DNA of 5,703 nucleotides from Desulfobacula sp. (GTDB lineage: Bacteria > Desulfobacterota > Desulfobacteria > Desulfobacterales > Desulfobacteraceae), in NCBI GenBank assembly GCA_027858355.1, contig JAQICW010000378.1, forward strand, positions 1 through 5,703. Direction: 5' to 3'. The position numbers and the translations under genes are program-made. How positions within the stretch are numbered: position 1 is the stretch's first letter; each line of letters begins with the position of its first letter. Below, piece after piece: positions 5,629 through 5,703 of the stretch. The notes beneath the pieces are model-generated. The model had not been told where the DNA came from and did no database searches. It saw only the letters and a list, made by a program, of their open reading frames with translations.

Positions 5629-5703
5629 TTAATTTTTCAATCCGGTATATTTATTCAAATCCGCTTCAATATCCGGTGGAATGTCTGGCCTTTCATATGC
5701 CTC
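5629..5703 (-). CDS. C-terminal end of an unrecognised minus-strand gene (truncated by window edge)
   Basis: Reading in from base 5703 on the minus strand, 24 codons are open (EAYERPDIPPDIEADLNKYTGLKN) to a TAA at 5631-5629. The acidic, proline-bearing composition and clean stop look like a real protein tail, but the fragment is too short for a family. The gene converges on the DruA-like gene with 247 non-coding bases between the two stops, so it is not part of that unit. Confidence 0.5.
   Translation of the reverse strand, partial: EAYERPDIPPDIEADLNKYTGLKN

Noticed and set aside
5386..5663. Perfect 11-bp inverted repeat CGGATTTGAAT at 5386-5396 and 5653-5663
   Set aside because: A few 11-bp matches are expected by chance in a window this size, and the right copy lies within the coding tail of the minus-strand gene.

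Overview
The window looks like chromosomal sequence from a Gram-negative anaerobe of the Desulfobacterota (Desulfobacter-like) type. This rests on the style of the Cache-domain sensor remnant and on the small DUF2892 membrane protein. It is an inference from protein character, not a database match.

Layout. Bases 3-239 carry the C-terminal end of an unrecognised plus-strand gene. Bases 304-1090 (minus strand) hold a broken membrane sensor: the N-terminal membrane segment and the Cache-like sensing domain lie in two frames, and the tail departs from the family after the Cache motif. Bases 1402-1587 (minus) encode a small intact DUF2892 membrane protein. After an AT-rich spacer of about 350 bases come two overlapping plus-strand genes that form the core of the window. 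The first (1937-4033) encodes a 698-residue radical SAM protein with a long unexplained N-terminal region. The second (4002-5381) encodes a 459-residue DruA-like protein: N-terminal helix-turn-helix-like regions, a lysine-rich linker encoded by two A9 tracts, and a C-terminal DUF4338 domain. Beyond it are about 250 bases of repeats and hairpins, then the C-terminal end of a convergent minus-strand gene (5629-5703).

The two central genes overlap by 32 bases. The second starts at TTG behind a good AAGGAG ribosome binding site lying inside the first gene, so they are almost certainly one co-translated unit. Both are visibly richer in A/T and in A runs than the flanks, which fits horizontal acquisition. 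DUF4338 is known from DruA of the Druantia anti-phage systems, but no DruE helicase or other Druantia subunit is visible here. A radical SAM plus DruA-like pair is the best candidate for an undescribed defence or mobile system. Its function cannot be read from sequence alone. Other structures of note are a perfect 13-bp stem-loop inside the start of the radical SAM gene, a ten-codon leader ORF overlapping that gene's start, and a heptamer tandem repeat with an inverted partner downstream.
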